64,000 nucleotides of DNA from Chitinophagales bacterium (GCA_017303335.1 JAFLBK010000001.1:1785632-1849631), one strand, 5' to 3'. Shown: positions 28,555 through 37,877, counted from the stretch's first letter. Numbers and translations: made by a program. The notes: generated by a model from the sequence alone, not told the origin.

Positions 28555-29109
28555 ATGTCTCGTATAGGTAAAAAACCGATCTCGATCCCTGCAGGGGTAA
28601 CTGTAACCGTAGGAAGCGGAAACGTGGTAAGCGTGAAAGGACCCAAGGGCGAACTGAAAGAAAACATCGACCGCGACATCACGGTGGAAGTAAAGGATGG
28701 CCTGGTGAATATCGGCCGCCCGACCGACCAGATCCGTCACCGTGCCATGCACGGCCTGTACCGTTCACTCATCAGCAACATGGTGAAAGGCGTTACAGAA
28801 GGCTACACCAAACAACTCGAACTGGTGGGTGTGGGTTACAAAGCCGCCAACCAGGGTAACCTGCTCGACCTGTCGCTGGGTTATTCGCACAATATCATTT
28901 TCGAAGTTCCGAAAGAACTGAAAGTGACCACGTCGCAGGAGAAAGGTCAGAACCCGATGATCAATTTTGAAAGCATCGACAAGCAGCTGATCGGCCAGGT
29001 ATGCGCCAAGATCCGCAGCCTGCGCAAGCCTGAACCATACAAGGGTAAGGGGGTGAAATTCGCCGGTGAGGTATTGAGGAGGAAAGCCGGTAAAGCAGCC
29101 GGTAAGTAA
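28555..29109 (+). CDS. rplF: 50S ribosomal protein L6
   Basis: 184 residues: MSRIGKKPISIPAGVTVTV, a duplicated domain structure, and the signature KPEPYKGKGVKFAGEVLRRKAGK at the C-terminus. The preceding spacer has CTCTCC / GGAGAG arms and the following one has TTTATTGG / CCAATAAA arms. Confidence 0.97.
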   Translation: MSRIGKKPISIPAGVTVTVGSGNVVSVKGPKGELKENIDRDITVEVKDGLVNIGRPTDQIRHRAMHGLYRSLISNMVKGVTEGYTKQLELVGVGYKAANQGNLLDLSLGYSHNIIFEVPKELKVTTSQEKGQNPMINFESIDKQLIGQVCAKIRSLRKPEPYKGKGVKFAGEVLRRKAGKAAGK

Positions 29110-29221
29110 GTGAGGTGATTTATTGGATAATCTGTTTACCAGTACGGGTTAACCAGCAAACCAATAAACAAATAAACAAACAACAAATTTCCTGGCAGTA
29201 TCAGGAATAAAAAATAAGAAT

Positions 29222-29575
29222 ATGAACAACAAGTCAACAGCAAGGCAAAAGATCAGGTACCGCATCCGCAAAAAGATCAGCGGTGTCGCTTCCAAACCAC
29301 GCCTGAGCGTTTTCCGCAGTAACAGTGATATCTATGCGCAACTGATCGATGACAGCAACGGCGTTACACTCGCTGCCGCTTCATCCAGGCAGAAGGATAT
29401 CCAGGCTCAAAAAGCCCCGAAGACGGAGAAAAGCAAACTGGTTGGCGCTGCCATCGCTGCCAAAGCCAAAGAACTCGGAATCTCTGCAGTGGTATTCGAC
29501 CGCGGTGGTTATATCTACCATGGCCGTGTTAAGGCGGTTGCGGAAGGAGCCCGTGAAGGCGGACTGGTATTCTAA
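29222..29575 (+). CDS. rplR: 50S ribosomal protein L18
   Basis: 117 residues: KIRYRIRKKISGVASKPRLSVFRSNSDIYAQLIDD and VVFDRGGYIYHGRVKAVAEGAREGGL. A 5S rRNA-binding protein. Confidence 0.97.
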   Translation: MNNKSTARQKIRYRIRKKISGVASKPRLSVFRSNSDIYAQLIDDSNGVTLAAASSRQKDIQAQKAPKTEKSKLVGAAIAAKAKELGISAVVFDRGGYIYHGRVKAVAEGAREGGLVF

Positions 29576-29602
29576 ATTGTAAACTTTCTAATCAGAACAT
29601 AG

Positions 29603-30121
29603 ATGTCAAACGTAATCGTAAATAAAGTAAAAGCCGGCGACCTCGAACTGAAAGACAAGGTGGTTGCGATCAACCGTGTTGTTAAAACAACCAAGGGCGG
29701 ACGTGCCTTCAGTTTTTCGGCCCTCGTGGTGGTAGGTAACGAAGCCGGTGTGGTTGGACACGGACTTGGTAAAGCCAAAGAAGTTCAGGAAGCGATCACC
29801 AAGGGTATCGAAGATGCCAAGAAGAACCTGATCAAAGTGCCCATCATGCACGGTACCATCCCGCACGACCAGCTTACCAAAGAAGGCGCCGCCAAGGTAT
29901 ACATCAAGCCGGCCGCCCACGGTACCGGTGTGATCGCCGGAGGCAGCATGCGTGCCGTTCTGGAAGCAGCCGGAATCACCGACGTATTGGCCAAGAACCT
30001 CGGTTCTGCCAATCCGCACAACGTGGTGAAAGCTACGTTTAAGGCGTTGGCCGAATTGCGTGAGCCCGTTTCTGTTGCCAAAACACGCGGCGTTTCGCTG
30101 AAGAAAGTATTTAATGGATGA
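29603..30121 (+). CDS. rpsE: 30S ribosomal protein S5
   Basis: 172 residues. It shows an S5 double-stranded RNA-binding region [40 protein letters not shown] and the C-domain [23 protein letters not shown]. It is involved in decoding fidelity. Confidence 0.97.
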   Translation: MSNVIVNKVKAGDLELKDKVVAINRVVKTTKGGRAFSFSALVVVGNEAGVVGHGLGKAKEVQEAITKGIEDAKKNLIKVPIMHGTIPHDQLTKEGAAKVYIKPAAHGTGVIAGGSMRAVLEAAGITDVLAKNLGSANPHNVVKATFKALAELREPVSVAKTRGVSLKKVFNG

Positions 30122-30200
30122 TAAACGTTTAACGTTTAAAGTTTAATGTTCAAAGTTCATCGCTCTTAACCTTAAACTTTAAACCTTGAACCTTAAACAG
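30122..30200. repeat. Long A/T-rich palindromic spacer between rpsE and rpmD
   Basis: TTTAAAGTTTAATGTTCAAAG on the left (20 bases quoted in part) is roughly complementary to CTTAAACTTTAAACCTTGAAC on the right. It is an imperfect palindrome of about 75 bp occupying nearly the whole spacer. Confidence 0.65.
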
Positions 30201-30208
30201 ATTAAGGT

Positions 30209-30391
30209 ATGAAAAAGATAAAAGTAACACAGGTAAAAAGCACGATCGACCGCCCGGAGCGTCAGAAAAGGACCATGGAAGCGCTCGGACTGAAAAAGAT
30301 GAATGCCTCTGTAGAAATGGAAGCCACTCCGCAGATCCTGGGTATGGTGAATAAAGTGAATCACCTCATCCGGGTTGAAGAGGTAAAGTAA
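30209..30391 (+). CDS. rpmD: 50S ribosomal protein L30
   Basis: 60 residues: IKVTQVKSTIDRPERQKRTMEALGL and MVNKVNHLIRVEEV. Normal size for L30. Confidence 0.96.
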   Translation: MKKIKVTQVKSTIDRPERQKRTMEALGLKKMNASVEMEATPQILGMVNKVNHLIRVEEVK

Positions 30392-30429
30392 AAACTCAAA
30401 AATCAAAAACGAAAAGTCAGGGTTTCAAC

Positions 30430-30492
30430 TTTTGACTTTTTATTATGTAAAGCGAGCCCCGTTCAGGAACCTGCCGGAAGCTTTCGGGGCGT
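30430..30492. repeat. Two hairpins between rpmD and rplO
   Basis: AAAAGTCA / TGACTTTT precedes and partly overlaps this interval (from about 30411). A second hairpin GCCCCG / CGGGGC with a long loop lies at about 30456-30490. The gene spacer is 121 bp. Confidence 0.5.
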
Positions 30493-30512
30493 AAGTTTAA
30501 AATAAAAGCAAC

Positions 30513-30962
30513 ATGAAATTACATTCTCTCAGGCCTGCAAAAGGCGCTACGCACAAAGAAAAAAGAATCGGACGCGGTGAAGCCAGCGGTAAAGGCGGAA
30601 CCTCTACAAAAGGTAACAAGGGCGGACAGAGCCGTGCCGGTTACAAGAATAAAAAGGCGCACGAAGGTGGCCAGATGCCGATCCAGCGCCGTATCCCCAA
30701 ACGCGGATTCACCAACCCGCATCGCGTAGAATATAAAGTATTTAATATCGGTCAGCTCGACCAGCTCGCGGAAAAATACAGCCTGACCGAATTCAGCCTG
30801 CAGAATCTCTATATCAACGGACTTATCAGCCAGACAGACAATGTGAAGATTCTCGGCAACGGCGAACTGAAAGGCAAATACAGCTTCAAGGTGAACGCGG
30901 CCAGTGAAAAGGCAAAAGCGGCCATCGAAGCTGCGGGCGGATCCATCGAGATAGTTAAATAA
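30513..30962 (+). CDS. rplO: 50S ribosomal protein L15
   Basis: 149 residues with the glycine-rich N-terminal GEASGKGGTSTKGNKGGQSRAG, then GGQMPIQRRIPKRGFTNPHR and a C-terminal AASEKAKAAIEAAGGSIEIVK. Confidence 0.97.
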   Translation: MKLHSLRPAKGATHKEKRIGRGEASGKGGTSTKGNKGGQSRAGYKNKKAHEGGQMPIQRRIPKRGFTNPHRVEYKVFNIGQLDQLAEKYSLTEFSLQNLYINGLISQTDNVKILGNGELKGKYSFKVNAASEKAKAAIEAAGGSIEIVK

Positions 30963-30981
30963 TTTCACGATATTTGCCAGA

Positions 30982-31001
30982 CCTGCCTGCCGGCAGGCAG
31001 G
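30982..31001. repeat. Perfect 20-bp GC-rich palindrome before secY
   Basis: CCTGCCTGCC / GGCAGGCAGG with no loop, 19 bp after the rplO stop and 54 bp before secY. It would form a stable mRNA hairpin but has no T-run. Confidence 0.85.
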
Positions 31002-31055
31002 CCCCCGCCGCGGTCATTTTTAATTCAGCGGAAAACATTTAAATCGCTACATTCT

Positions 31056-32390
31056 GTGAAGAAATTCATTCAAACACTAAAGAATATCTGGAGCATAGAA
31101 GAACTGCGCAACAAGATAACGTTCACCCTGCTGCTGATCTTTATCTACCGCGTGGGTTCTTATATCGTGCTGCCGGGTATCGATCCCAATAAATTAGCTT
31201 CGCTTACCGATAATACCAAAACAGGTATGCTGGGATTGCTCGACACCTTCGTGGGTGGCGCATTCTCCAAAGCATCGATCTTCGCCCTCGGCATCATGCC
31301 CTATATCTCCGCGTCGATCTTCATGCAGCTCATGACCATCCTGGTTCCCCAAATGGCCAAGATCCAGAAAGAAGGCGAAAGCGGACGTAAAAAGATCAAC
31401 CAATGGACACGCTACCTCACCGTACTGGTTACTGCCTTCCAGGCCGCCGCGTATATCGGCTACCTGCGCAGTCTCGGTGAAGCCGTGGTTCCTTCCTACA
31501 GCGCCTATTTCTGGCCTTCAACCGTGATCATCCTCACCGTAGGTACGCTCTTCGTGATGTGGCTGGGTGAAAAGATCACCGACAAAGGCCTGGGTAACGG
31601 TACTTCCATCATTATCATGGTGGGTATCCTGGCACGTTTCCCGGCATCCATTCAGCACGAATGGGCCTCACGCATCACCCGCGGCGCCGGCGGTATCCTC
31701 ATCATGCTGATCGAGGTGGTATTGCTGATCGCTGTAATCCTCGGTGTGATCCTGCTGGTGCAGGGAACCCGTAAGGTACCGGTGAACTATGCCAAGCAGA
31801 TTGTAGGCAACCGCCAGTTCGGCGGCGCCCGCAACTTTCTGCCACTGAAAGTAAATGCATCCGGTGTAATGCCGATCATCTTCGCCCAGGCCATCCTGTT
31901 CCTGCCGACCTTGTTCTCGTACAACGGAACAGCCAGCTGGACGAAATATTTCACCGATCATACCCATGCCGGTTACATGATCGTATACTCTGTCTGTGTG
32001 ATCGCCTTTACCTTCCTGTACACGGCTCTTATCTTCAACCCGAAGCAAATGGCCGACGACCTGAAGCGTAACAACGGTTTCATACCAGGCGTTAAGCCGG
32101 GGCAGCCAACCGCGGATTATATCGGTACCATCATGGACCGCATCACCCTGCCGGGCGCTGTGTTACTGGCCTTCATCGGTATCCTGCCGGGTATCATCCA
32201 GGTATTGTTTGGTATGCAGCAGGATTTCTCCACCTTCTTCGGCGGTACATCACTGCTGATCAACGTAGCGGTGATCCTCGATACCCTGCAACAGATCGAA
32301 ACACAATTACTCATGCGCCAGTACGATGGCCTGATGAGCAGCGGACGTATCCAGGGCAGGCAGCAGGTAACCACTGCCGGCGGCGTATAA
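31056..32390 (+). CDS. secY: Preprotein translocase subunit SecY
   Basis: 444 residues with a GTG start and about ten transmembrane helices. It shows RNKITFTLLLIFIYRVGSYIVLPGID (TM1), the plug region after VGGAFSKASIFALGIMPYISASI, and the cytosolic loop VNYAKQIVGNRQFGGARNFLPLKVNASGVMPIIFA. It is the channel of the Sec translocon in the inner membrane. Confidence 0.97.
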   Translation: MKKFIQTLKNIWSIEELRNKITFTLLLIFIYRVGSYIVLPGIDPNKLASLTDNTKTGMLGLLDTFVGGAFSKASIFALGIMPYISASIFMQLMTILVPQMAKIQKEGESGRKKINQWTRYLTVLVTAFQAAAYIGYLRSLGEAVVPSYSAYFWPSTVIILTVGTLFVMWLGEKITDKGLGNGTSIIIMVGILARFPASIQHEWASRITRGAGGILIMLIEVVLLIAVILGVILLVQGTRKVPVNYAKQIVGNRQFGGARNFLPLKVNASGVMPIIFAQAILFLPTLFSYNGTASWTKYFTDHTHAGYMIVYSVCVIAFTFLYTALIFNPKQMADDLKRNNGFIPGVKPGQPTADYIGTIMDRITLPGAVLLAFIGILPGIIQVLFGMQQDFSTFFGGTSLLINVAVILDTLQQIETQLLMRQYDGLMSSGRIQGRQQVTTAGGV

Positions 32391-32430
32391 AACGAATACC
32401 TACCCCTTAGGGGGACTTAAAAAATAACAT

Positions 32431-32462
32431 TAAGCCCCGACCTTGCGTCGGGGTTTGTTTTA
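32431..32462 (+). terminator. Terminator after secY
   Basis: GCCCCGAC / GTCGGGGT stem followed by a short T-rich run. A weaker CCCCTTAGGGG hairpin lies just upstream. It separates secY from map. Confidence 0.75.
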
Positions 32463-32471
32463 AAACAAGCG

Positions 32472-33296
32472 ATGATACACTACAAAAGCAAAACGGAGAT
32501 CGAACTGATGCGGCAAAGCAGTTTGCTCGTGAGTGAAACGCTGGCACTGGTGGCTTCGCATATCAAGCCGGGTGTTACCACACTGGCTCTTGATTCAATA
32601 GCCGAGCAATTCATTCTCGATCATGGAGCAACGGCTTCCTTCAAAGGATATCACGGCTATCCGTTCACCTGCTGCATTTCGGTGAATGATGCCGTGGTGC
32701 ATGGTTTCCCCGGCAAGCAGGAACTGAAAGACGGCGATATCGTTTCGGTTGACGTAGGGGTGTTTAAGAATGGTTTTCATGGCGACAGCGCTTATACATT
32801 TGCCGTTGGCGAGGTCAGTGAAGAACTCCAGCAATTGCTCCGCGTTACGAAAGAATCTTTATACAAGGGTATCGAAAAAGCCATCCACGGAAACAGGGTA
32901 GGCGATATCTCCTGGGCCATCCAGGAACACACCGAAAAGAAATACGGTTATGGGGTGGTACGCGACCTTGTGGGGCATGGCCTTGGCCGACAGCTGCACG
33001 AAGAACCCCAGGTGCCCAATTATGGTAAACGCGGTACCGGCGCCAAGCTCAAAGAAGGAATGGTGATCGCCATCGAACCCATGATCAACCTGGGTACACG
33101 GGATGTTTACCAGGATAAAGACGGATGGACCATCCGCACCGCCGATGGAAAACCCGCCGCCCATTTCGAACACGATGTGGCTATTGAGAAAGGCAAGCCC
33201 GATATTCTCTCTTCCTTCGCCCCCATCGAAGCGGCCGAAAAGGCGAATGCCAACCTCTGCTCTTCGTATTACGGTTTAGAGAATCCGGTACTTTAA
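32472..33296 (+). CDS. map: Type I methionine aminopeptidase
   Basis: 274 residues, removing the initiator Met from nascent proteins. Dimetal ligands are visible in SVDVGVFKNGFHGDSAYTF (two Asp), GHGLGRQLHEEPQVPNYG (His), IAIEPMI (Glu) and the final HFEHDVAIE (Glu). The substrate His is in GYHGYPFTCCISVNDAVVHGFP. In many Bacteroidota infA, rpmJ, rpsM, rpsK, rpsD, rpoA and rplQ follow; here the next gene is convergent and unrelated. Confidence 0.97.
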   Translation: MIHYKSKTEIELMRQSSLLVSETLALVASHIKPGVTTLALDSIAEQFILDHGATASFKGYHGYPFTCCISVNDAVVHGFPGKQELKDGDIVSVDVGVFKNGFHGDSAYTFAVGEVSEELQQLLRVTKESLYKGIEKAIHGNRVGDISWAIQEHTEKKYGYGVVRDLVGHGLGRQLHEEPQVPNYGKRGTGAKLKEGMVIAIEPMINLGTRDVYQDKDGWTIRTADGKPAAHFEHDVAIEKGKPDILSSFAPIEAAEKANANLCSSYYGLENPVL

Positions 33297-33866
33297 TTCC
33301 ACCCGTTCGTCGCTCCAGATATTGTCCGGGCTGATATAGGTATCCTTGTAATGGATCACCACGCCTGCCCGGGCGAAGATATCCCTGACGAGTTCACTGC
33401 AGATATACGATTTGTTCTTCTCCCGCCGGCTGATGTGAAAGAGGATGCGGATCATGATGCGGAAGATCTCGTAGTTGTCGTAAGGCCTAGTGAGTTCATC
33501 CAGCCCGAAACTGATTCCCTTGTTCAGGTTTTCCTTTTGCAGATCGATATTCAGTTTGGCGATGGCGATCTGTCCCTTGTAGGGCCGTTTGGTACCCTTG
33601 TAATTTTTGAGGTAGTTGGAAAGCGGGATCAGGCGTATACCGATGCTGGGCTCAGCTTCCAGTACCAGCACCCTGCCCAATTCCTCATCTTTGTAGATCA
33701 CGGCCACATGACTCCAGGTACTCCGGGTCAGGTTCTGGATGATACCGGAAAAGGTGTAGCTGCCGCTGCTGAAAAAGATATGGCCTGTTTTAAGGTGTTC
33801 CCGGATCTTTTCGTACGGGATCACCGGCATCTGCAATAAATCTTTTTTATTGATCTTGTCGGCCAT
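33276..33866 (-). CDS. YiiX/NlpC-P60-like permuted papain-fold protein
   Basis: About 196 residues from MADKINKKD; an upstream ATG at 33881 would add five. It resembles the YiiX/orthopox G6R family of circularly permuted NlpC/P60 hydrolases. A TGHIFFSSG segment precedes the STWSHVAVIY histidine (around 60), and the candidate catalytic Cys is in KSYICSELV (around 162). A LEAEPSIGIRLIPLSNYL strand lies between. The substrate is unknown (peptide, amide or lipid linkages are possible). The 3' end overlaps map by 21 bp tail to tail. Confidence 0.75.
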   Translation of the reverse strand: MADKINKKDLLQMPVIPYEKIREHLKTGHIFFSSGSYTFSGIIQNLTRSTWSHVAVIYKDEELGRVLVLEAEPSIGIRLIPLSNYLKNYKGTKRPYKGQIAIAKLNIDLQKENLNKGISFGLDELTRPYDNYEIFRIMIRILFHISRREKNKSYICSELVRDIFARAGVVIHYKDTYISPDNIWSDERVELKYRIL

Positions 33867-33916
33867 GACGGGTGGGTTCAATGTTATGTGTATGTTTGAA
33901 GATACAAATTAACGGG

Positions 33917-35146
33917 ATGTATAAAAAGCGATTGATCGTGATCGGAGGGGGAGCCGCCGGATTTTTCTGCGCAGTGAACGCTGCCCGCATCTGTCCGGAT
34001 TTGGAAGTGATCATCCTGGAAAAAACAAGTAAACTGCTCGGCAAAGTGCGCATCAGCGGCGGCGGCAGATGCAATGTCACCCATGCCTGTTTCAGCATCG
34101 CCGACATGATAAAGAAATACCCCCGCGGCGGATCCTTCCTCAAAAAAGCCTTTCATCATTTCTTTACGGAAGATACCATCCACTGGTTCCGGGAACGGGG
34201 TGTGGAATTGAAAACAGAAGCCGACGGGCGCATGTTCCCGGTTACCGATTCTTCGCAAACCATTATCGACTGCCTGTTGAAAGAGGCAAATAAATACGGG
34301 GTGCAGATCCGCATGAACAGGGAACTGAAACAACTGTCGGCCGAAAATGGCCGTTGGTCATTGCGTATTAATGAAGATGAGATCATGCAGTCCGACTTCG
34401 TATGCATCGCCAGCGGCGGATATCCAAAAATGGCACAATATGGCTGGCTTTCAAACGCCGGTGTGGAAGTGGAAAACCCGGTGCCATCGCTGTTTACATT
34501 CAACCTGCCCGAAAGCCCGGTCCGTTCGCTGATGGGCGTTACGGTGGAAAATGCCCGCGTGAAGGTCGCGGGTTCCAAACTTACCGAAGAAGGCCCTCTT
34601 CTCATAACACACTGGGGTATGAGTGGCCCGGTTATCCTGAAATTATCCGCCTGGGGGGCGAGGGAACTGGCGGCCCGCAACTGGGAGTTCAGCATCCTGG
34701 TGAACTGGCTGCCGGATTACAACGAGAACAGTTTGCGGGACCTGTTTCAGCAAAAGCGTTTCGAACTGGCTTCGCAAAAGATCGCCAACCGAAACCCCTT
34801 CGGCCTGCCCAACCGGCTCTGGGAATTCCTGTTGACGCAGTCGGGCGTCAGGGAAGACCTGCGTTGGGCCGATCTTCCGGCAGCCGCACAAAACAAGCTC
34901 ATTAAAAACTGTTGTGCCTCCGAATACGCGGTGAAAGGGAAAACCACGTTTAAAGAGGAGTTTGTGACCGCCGGTGGCGTGAAACTCAGCGGGATCGATG
35001 TGAACAGCATGCAGAGCAGGAAATACCCGAACCTGTTTTACGCCGGCGAGGCGATCGATGTGGACGGCATTACCGGCGGATTCAATTTTCAGAATGCCTG
35101 GACCACGGGCTGGATCGCCGCTAAGGGTATCGTTTCAAACGTTTAA
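33917..35146 (+). CDS. HI0933/BaiN-family FAD flavoprotein
   Basis: 409 residues from MYKKRLIVIGGGAAG. The N-terminal Rossmann FAD-binding motif GGGAAGFFCAVNAAR and EKTSKLLGKVRISGGGRCNVTH (7-65) are diagnostic of the HI0933-like family. LITHWGMSGPVILKLSAW and the C-terminal FAEFVTAGGV-like stretch GEAIDVDGITGGFNFQNAWTTGW complete the fold. It is a predicted NAD(P)/FAD-dependent oxidoreductase of unknown substrate. Confidence 0.92.
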   Translation: MYKKRLIVIGGGAAGFFCAVNAARICPDLEVIILEKTSKLLGKVRISGGGRCNVTHACFSIADMIKKYPRGGSFLKKAFHHFFTEDTIHWFRERGVELKTEADGRMFPVTDSSQTIIDCLLKEANKYGVQIRMNRELKQLSAENGRWSLRINEDEIMQSDFVCIASGGYPKMAQYGWLSNAGVEVENPVPSLFTFNLPESPVRSLMGVTVENARVKVAGSKLTEEGPLLITHWGMSGPVILKLSAWGARELAARNWEFSILVNWLPDYNENSLRDLFQQKRFELASQKIANRNPFGLPNRLWEFLLTQSGVREDLRWADLPAAAQNKLIKNCCASEYAVKGKTTFKEEFVTAGGVKLSGIDVNSMQSRKYPNLFYAGEAIDVDGITGGFNFQNAWTTGWIAAKGIVSNV

Positions 35147-35221
35147 TAAGTAACCAGGTTGTTTGAAACGTTAAACCCTGAAACGGTGAAACGTTTTCAC
35201 TGCCTTAACCGGCTTTTCGTT

Positions 35222-35229
35222 TACTTTTG
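35222..35229 (+). promoter_or_regulatory. Bacteroidota -7 promoter box for the LptF/LptG-like gene
   Basis: TACTTTTG, matching TAnnTTTG, sits 14 bp upstream of the chosen ATG and argues against the longer in-frame start at 35159. Confidence 0.55.
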
Positions 35230-35242
35230 TCGCGTCAATTTC

Positions 35243-36337
35243 ATGAAAAAGATCGACCGCTACATACTCGGAAAGTACCTGACTACTTTCTTTTTTTGCC
35301 TGCTGTTATTCACAGTGATCGTGGTGGTGGTTGATATCAGTGAGAAGACAGATAATTTCGTGAAGTCGAAGTTATCGGTATCCCAGATCATCATGGACTA
35401 TTACATCGGTTTCATTCCCCGGATCGATGCCATGCTTTTCCCCCTGTTCGTATTCATTTCGGTCATCTTTTTTACCTCCAAAATGGCCGGCCGTTCCGAA
35501 GTGATCGCCATCCTCAGCAGCGGGGTGAGTTTCCGCCGTTTCCTGGCGCCATACCTCGTTGGCGGACTGATACTGGCAACCATTCTCTGGGCCGGTTACC
35601 AGTACGTGGTGCCCAAGGCCAACCAGATCTGGGGAAATTTTGAGGCCCGGTATATCGATGGGCCGGCAACGGTGCAGAACAATAATTCCGTGGTGAAGCA
35701 AAAGCTCTATTTTAAACTCGACTCCAACAGTTATGTGGGTATCCGGAGCTATGATACCGTTACCAAGACCGGCACCGGGCTTTTTGTTCAGCGTTTTGCG
35801 GGGAACAAACTGGTGTATAACCTGCGGGCCGAGAATTTCAGTTGGGATTCCGCGTCGAAGCAATGGAAACTGATCGAACCCCTCGAACGCAGCTTTGATA
35901 GTTTGTCGGAGCGGCTGCGGAAAACGCCGGTACGGTACGTCAATTATAATTTCAAACCCCGCGACCTGCGCAAGGACGATTATTTCAAAGACCAGCTTCC
36001 CACCCCCGAGCTGAATGCCTTCATCAAGGTAGAGCGGATGCGGGGATCGGAGATGCTCAATGCCTTATTGGTGGAACGCTATAACCGCGACGCTATTCCT
36101 TTTTCGGTACTGATCCTCACCATCATCGGCGCTGTGCTCGCCTCCCGGAAAATCCGGGGGGGCAGTGGTCTGCACCTGGCCATCGGCGTGGTCATCAGCG
36201 TACTCTATATCCTTTTCAGCCGCTTTTCCATCGTGTTCGCCACCAAGGGAAATTTCACGCCGTTGCTGGCCGCCTGGACCCCCAATATCCTGTTCGGGCT
36301 CCTTGCCTTGTACCTCTACCGGCAGGCGCCCAAGTAA
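35243..36337 (+). CDS. LptF/LptG-family permease of LPS export
   Basis: 364 residues from MKKIDRYILGKYLTTFF. YjgP/YjgQ topology: TM helices at about 14-35, 55-80 and 100-120, a periplasmic beta-jellyroll (about 130-260), then helices at about 278-296, 303-322 and 330-350. With LptB and its partner it extracts LPS from the inner membrane. Typical segments are GRSEVIAILSSGVSFRRFLAPYL and the C-terminal PFSVLILTIIGAVLASRKIRGGSGLHLA. Only one of the two permeases is present, and I cannot say whether it is F or G. Confidence 0.92.
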   Translation: MKKIDRYILGKYLTTFFFCLLLFTVIVVVVDISEKTDNFVKSKLSVSQIIMDYYIGFIPRIDAMLFPLFVFISVIFFTSKMAGRSEVIAILSSGVSFRRFLAPYLVGGLILATILWAGYQYVVPKANQIWGNFEARYIDGPATVQNNNSVVKQKLYFKLDSNSYVGIRSYDTVTKTGTGLFVQRFAGNKLVYNLRAENFSWDSASKQWKLIEPLERSFDSLSERLRKTPVRYVNYNFKPRDLRKDDYFKDQLPTPELNAFIKVERMRGSEMLNALLVERYNRDAIPFSVLILTIIGAVLASRKIRGGSGLHLAIGVVISVLYILFSRFSIVFATKGNFTPLLAAWTPNILFGLLALYLYRQAPK

Positions 36338-36527
36338 GCCTTTTTTTATCAGCCCGTTTTACCAAACTTTCTCCTGAAACTTTTGTTTAGGAGGCGTATC
36401 CATCGTAATTTTAGCCGCCTCCCAAGAGCGATTGCCTGCTGGTTTTGTACCGGCTGAAAGGCAATGACAGCAAGGCGAAAATCGGATCCGTAAAAACACG
36501 TTTCATCAATACTATAACTGAGTTATT

Positions 36528-37853
36528 ATGGGCATAATCAAAGACAGGTTCAAAGAGAAAGCCGATGCCGTCGCGACGGAAATCAAAGATCTTTTGAAAG
36601 AGCATGGAAACAAAGTGATCGGGGAGGTAACCCTCAGCCAGATCTACCAGGGTATGCGGGGTATGACAGGGCTGGTATCGGAAACATCGCTGCTGGATGC
36701 GCAGGATGGTATCCGTTTTCGCGGATACTCGATACCCGAATTGCGTGAAAAACTTCCGAAGGTGAATGGCGGAACCGAACCGCTTCCCGAAGGATTGTTC
36801 TACCTGATGCTGGTTGGCGAATTACCCACCGAAGAAGATGTGCAGCACCTGAGCAGCGTATGGCAGCGCCGCAGCCATGTACCCAACCATGTGTTTGCCA
36901 CCATTGAAGCACTGCCTGTAAGCACACACCCCATGACACAGTTTGTGGTGGCGATCATGAGCCTGCAAACGGAAAGTCAGTTTGCCAAACGCTACGCGAA
37001 AGGCATGAGCAAGAAAGAATACTGGGATGCCGTGTTCGATGATTCCATGGACCTGATCGCACGCTTACCCCGTATCGCCGCCTACATCTATCGCCGTAAA
37101 TACAAGAACGGGGAACATATTCAACCCAATGGATTGCTCGACTGGTCGGGCAACTTCGCCCACATGATGGGATACGAAGATGAAGGCTTCCATGAACTCA
37201 TGCGGTTGTACATGACCATTCATGCCGACCACGAAGGTGGTAACGTATCGGCCCATACCACGCACCTCGTTGGTTCGGCGCTGAGTGATCCCTACCTCAG
37301 TTTCGCGGCAGGCATGAACGGACTCGCCGGCCCGCTGCACGGCCTGGCCAACCAGGAAGTGATCAAATGGATCTATGAAATGCGGGAAGAGATCGGTGTA
37401 GAGATACCAACGAAACAGCAGATCGAGGAATACGTAAAGAAAACACTCAACGAAGGCAAAGTGGTTCCCGGGTACGGGCACGCGGTACTCCGCAAAACCG
37501 ATCCGCGTTTCACCGCCCAGATGGAATTCGGCAAGAAACACATGCCCGATGATCCATTGGTGCAAACCGTCTGGAATATCTATGAAGCCGTGCCGCCGGT
37601 GCTTGGATCGATCGCCAAGATCAAGAATCCCTGGCCCAACGTGGATGCGCATAGCGGGGCCCTGCTGGTGCATTATGGTTTCGTGGAGTATGAATTCTAC
37701 ACGGTATTATTCGGTGTATCAAGGGCACTGGGTGTACTGGCCAGCCTTTGCTGGGACAGGGCCCTGGGCTTCCCCCTCGAAAGGCCCAAATCCGTTACCA
37801 CCAACCTCGTTAAGGACTGGCTGGCCGGTAAAGAGGAGATCTGGGAAGGCTAA
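36528..37853 (+). CDS. gltA: Citrate synthase, mitochondrial-like type
   Basis: 441 residues, condensing oxaloacetate and acetyl-CoA. Catalytic residues are visible: the His of MNGLAGPLHGLANQEV, the His of VPGYGHAVLRKTDPR and the Asp of NPWPNVDAHSGALL. Segments such as GMRGMTGLVSETSLLDAQDG, IRFRGYSIPE, PEGLFYLMLVGELPTEE and YTVLFGVSRALGVLA closely match my memory of animal mitochondrial citrate synthase rather than the E. coli GltA type. The NADH-sensitive E. coli N-domain is absent. It is a single gene with a terminator after it. Confidence 0.95.
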   Translation: MGIIKDRFKEKADAVATEIKDLLKEHGNKVIGEVTLSQIYQGMRGMTGLVSETSLLDAQDGIRFRGYSIPELREKLPKVNGGTEPLPEGLFYLMLVGELPTEEDVQHLSSVWQRRSHVPNHVFATIEALPVSTHPMTQFVVAIMSLQTESQFAKRYAKGMSKKEYWDAVFDDSMDLIARLPRIAAYIYRRKYKNGEHIQPNGLLDWSGNFAHMMGYEDEGFHELMRLYMTIHADHEGGNVSAHTTHLVGSALSDPYLSFAAGMNGLAGPLHGLANQEVIKWIYEMREEIGVEIPTKQQIEEYVKKTLNEGKVVPGYGHAVLRKTDPRFTAQMEFGKKHMPDDPLVQTVWNIYEAVPPVLGSIAKIKNPWPNVDAHSGALLVHYGFVEYEFYTVLFGVSRALGVLASLCWDRALGFPLERPKSVTTNLVKDWLAGKEEIWEG

Positions 37854-37877
37854 GCAAAAGCAAGCAACAACACTGTA

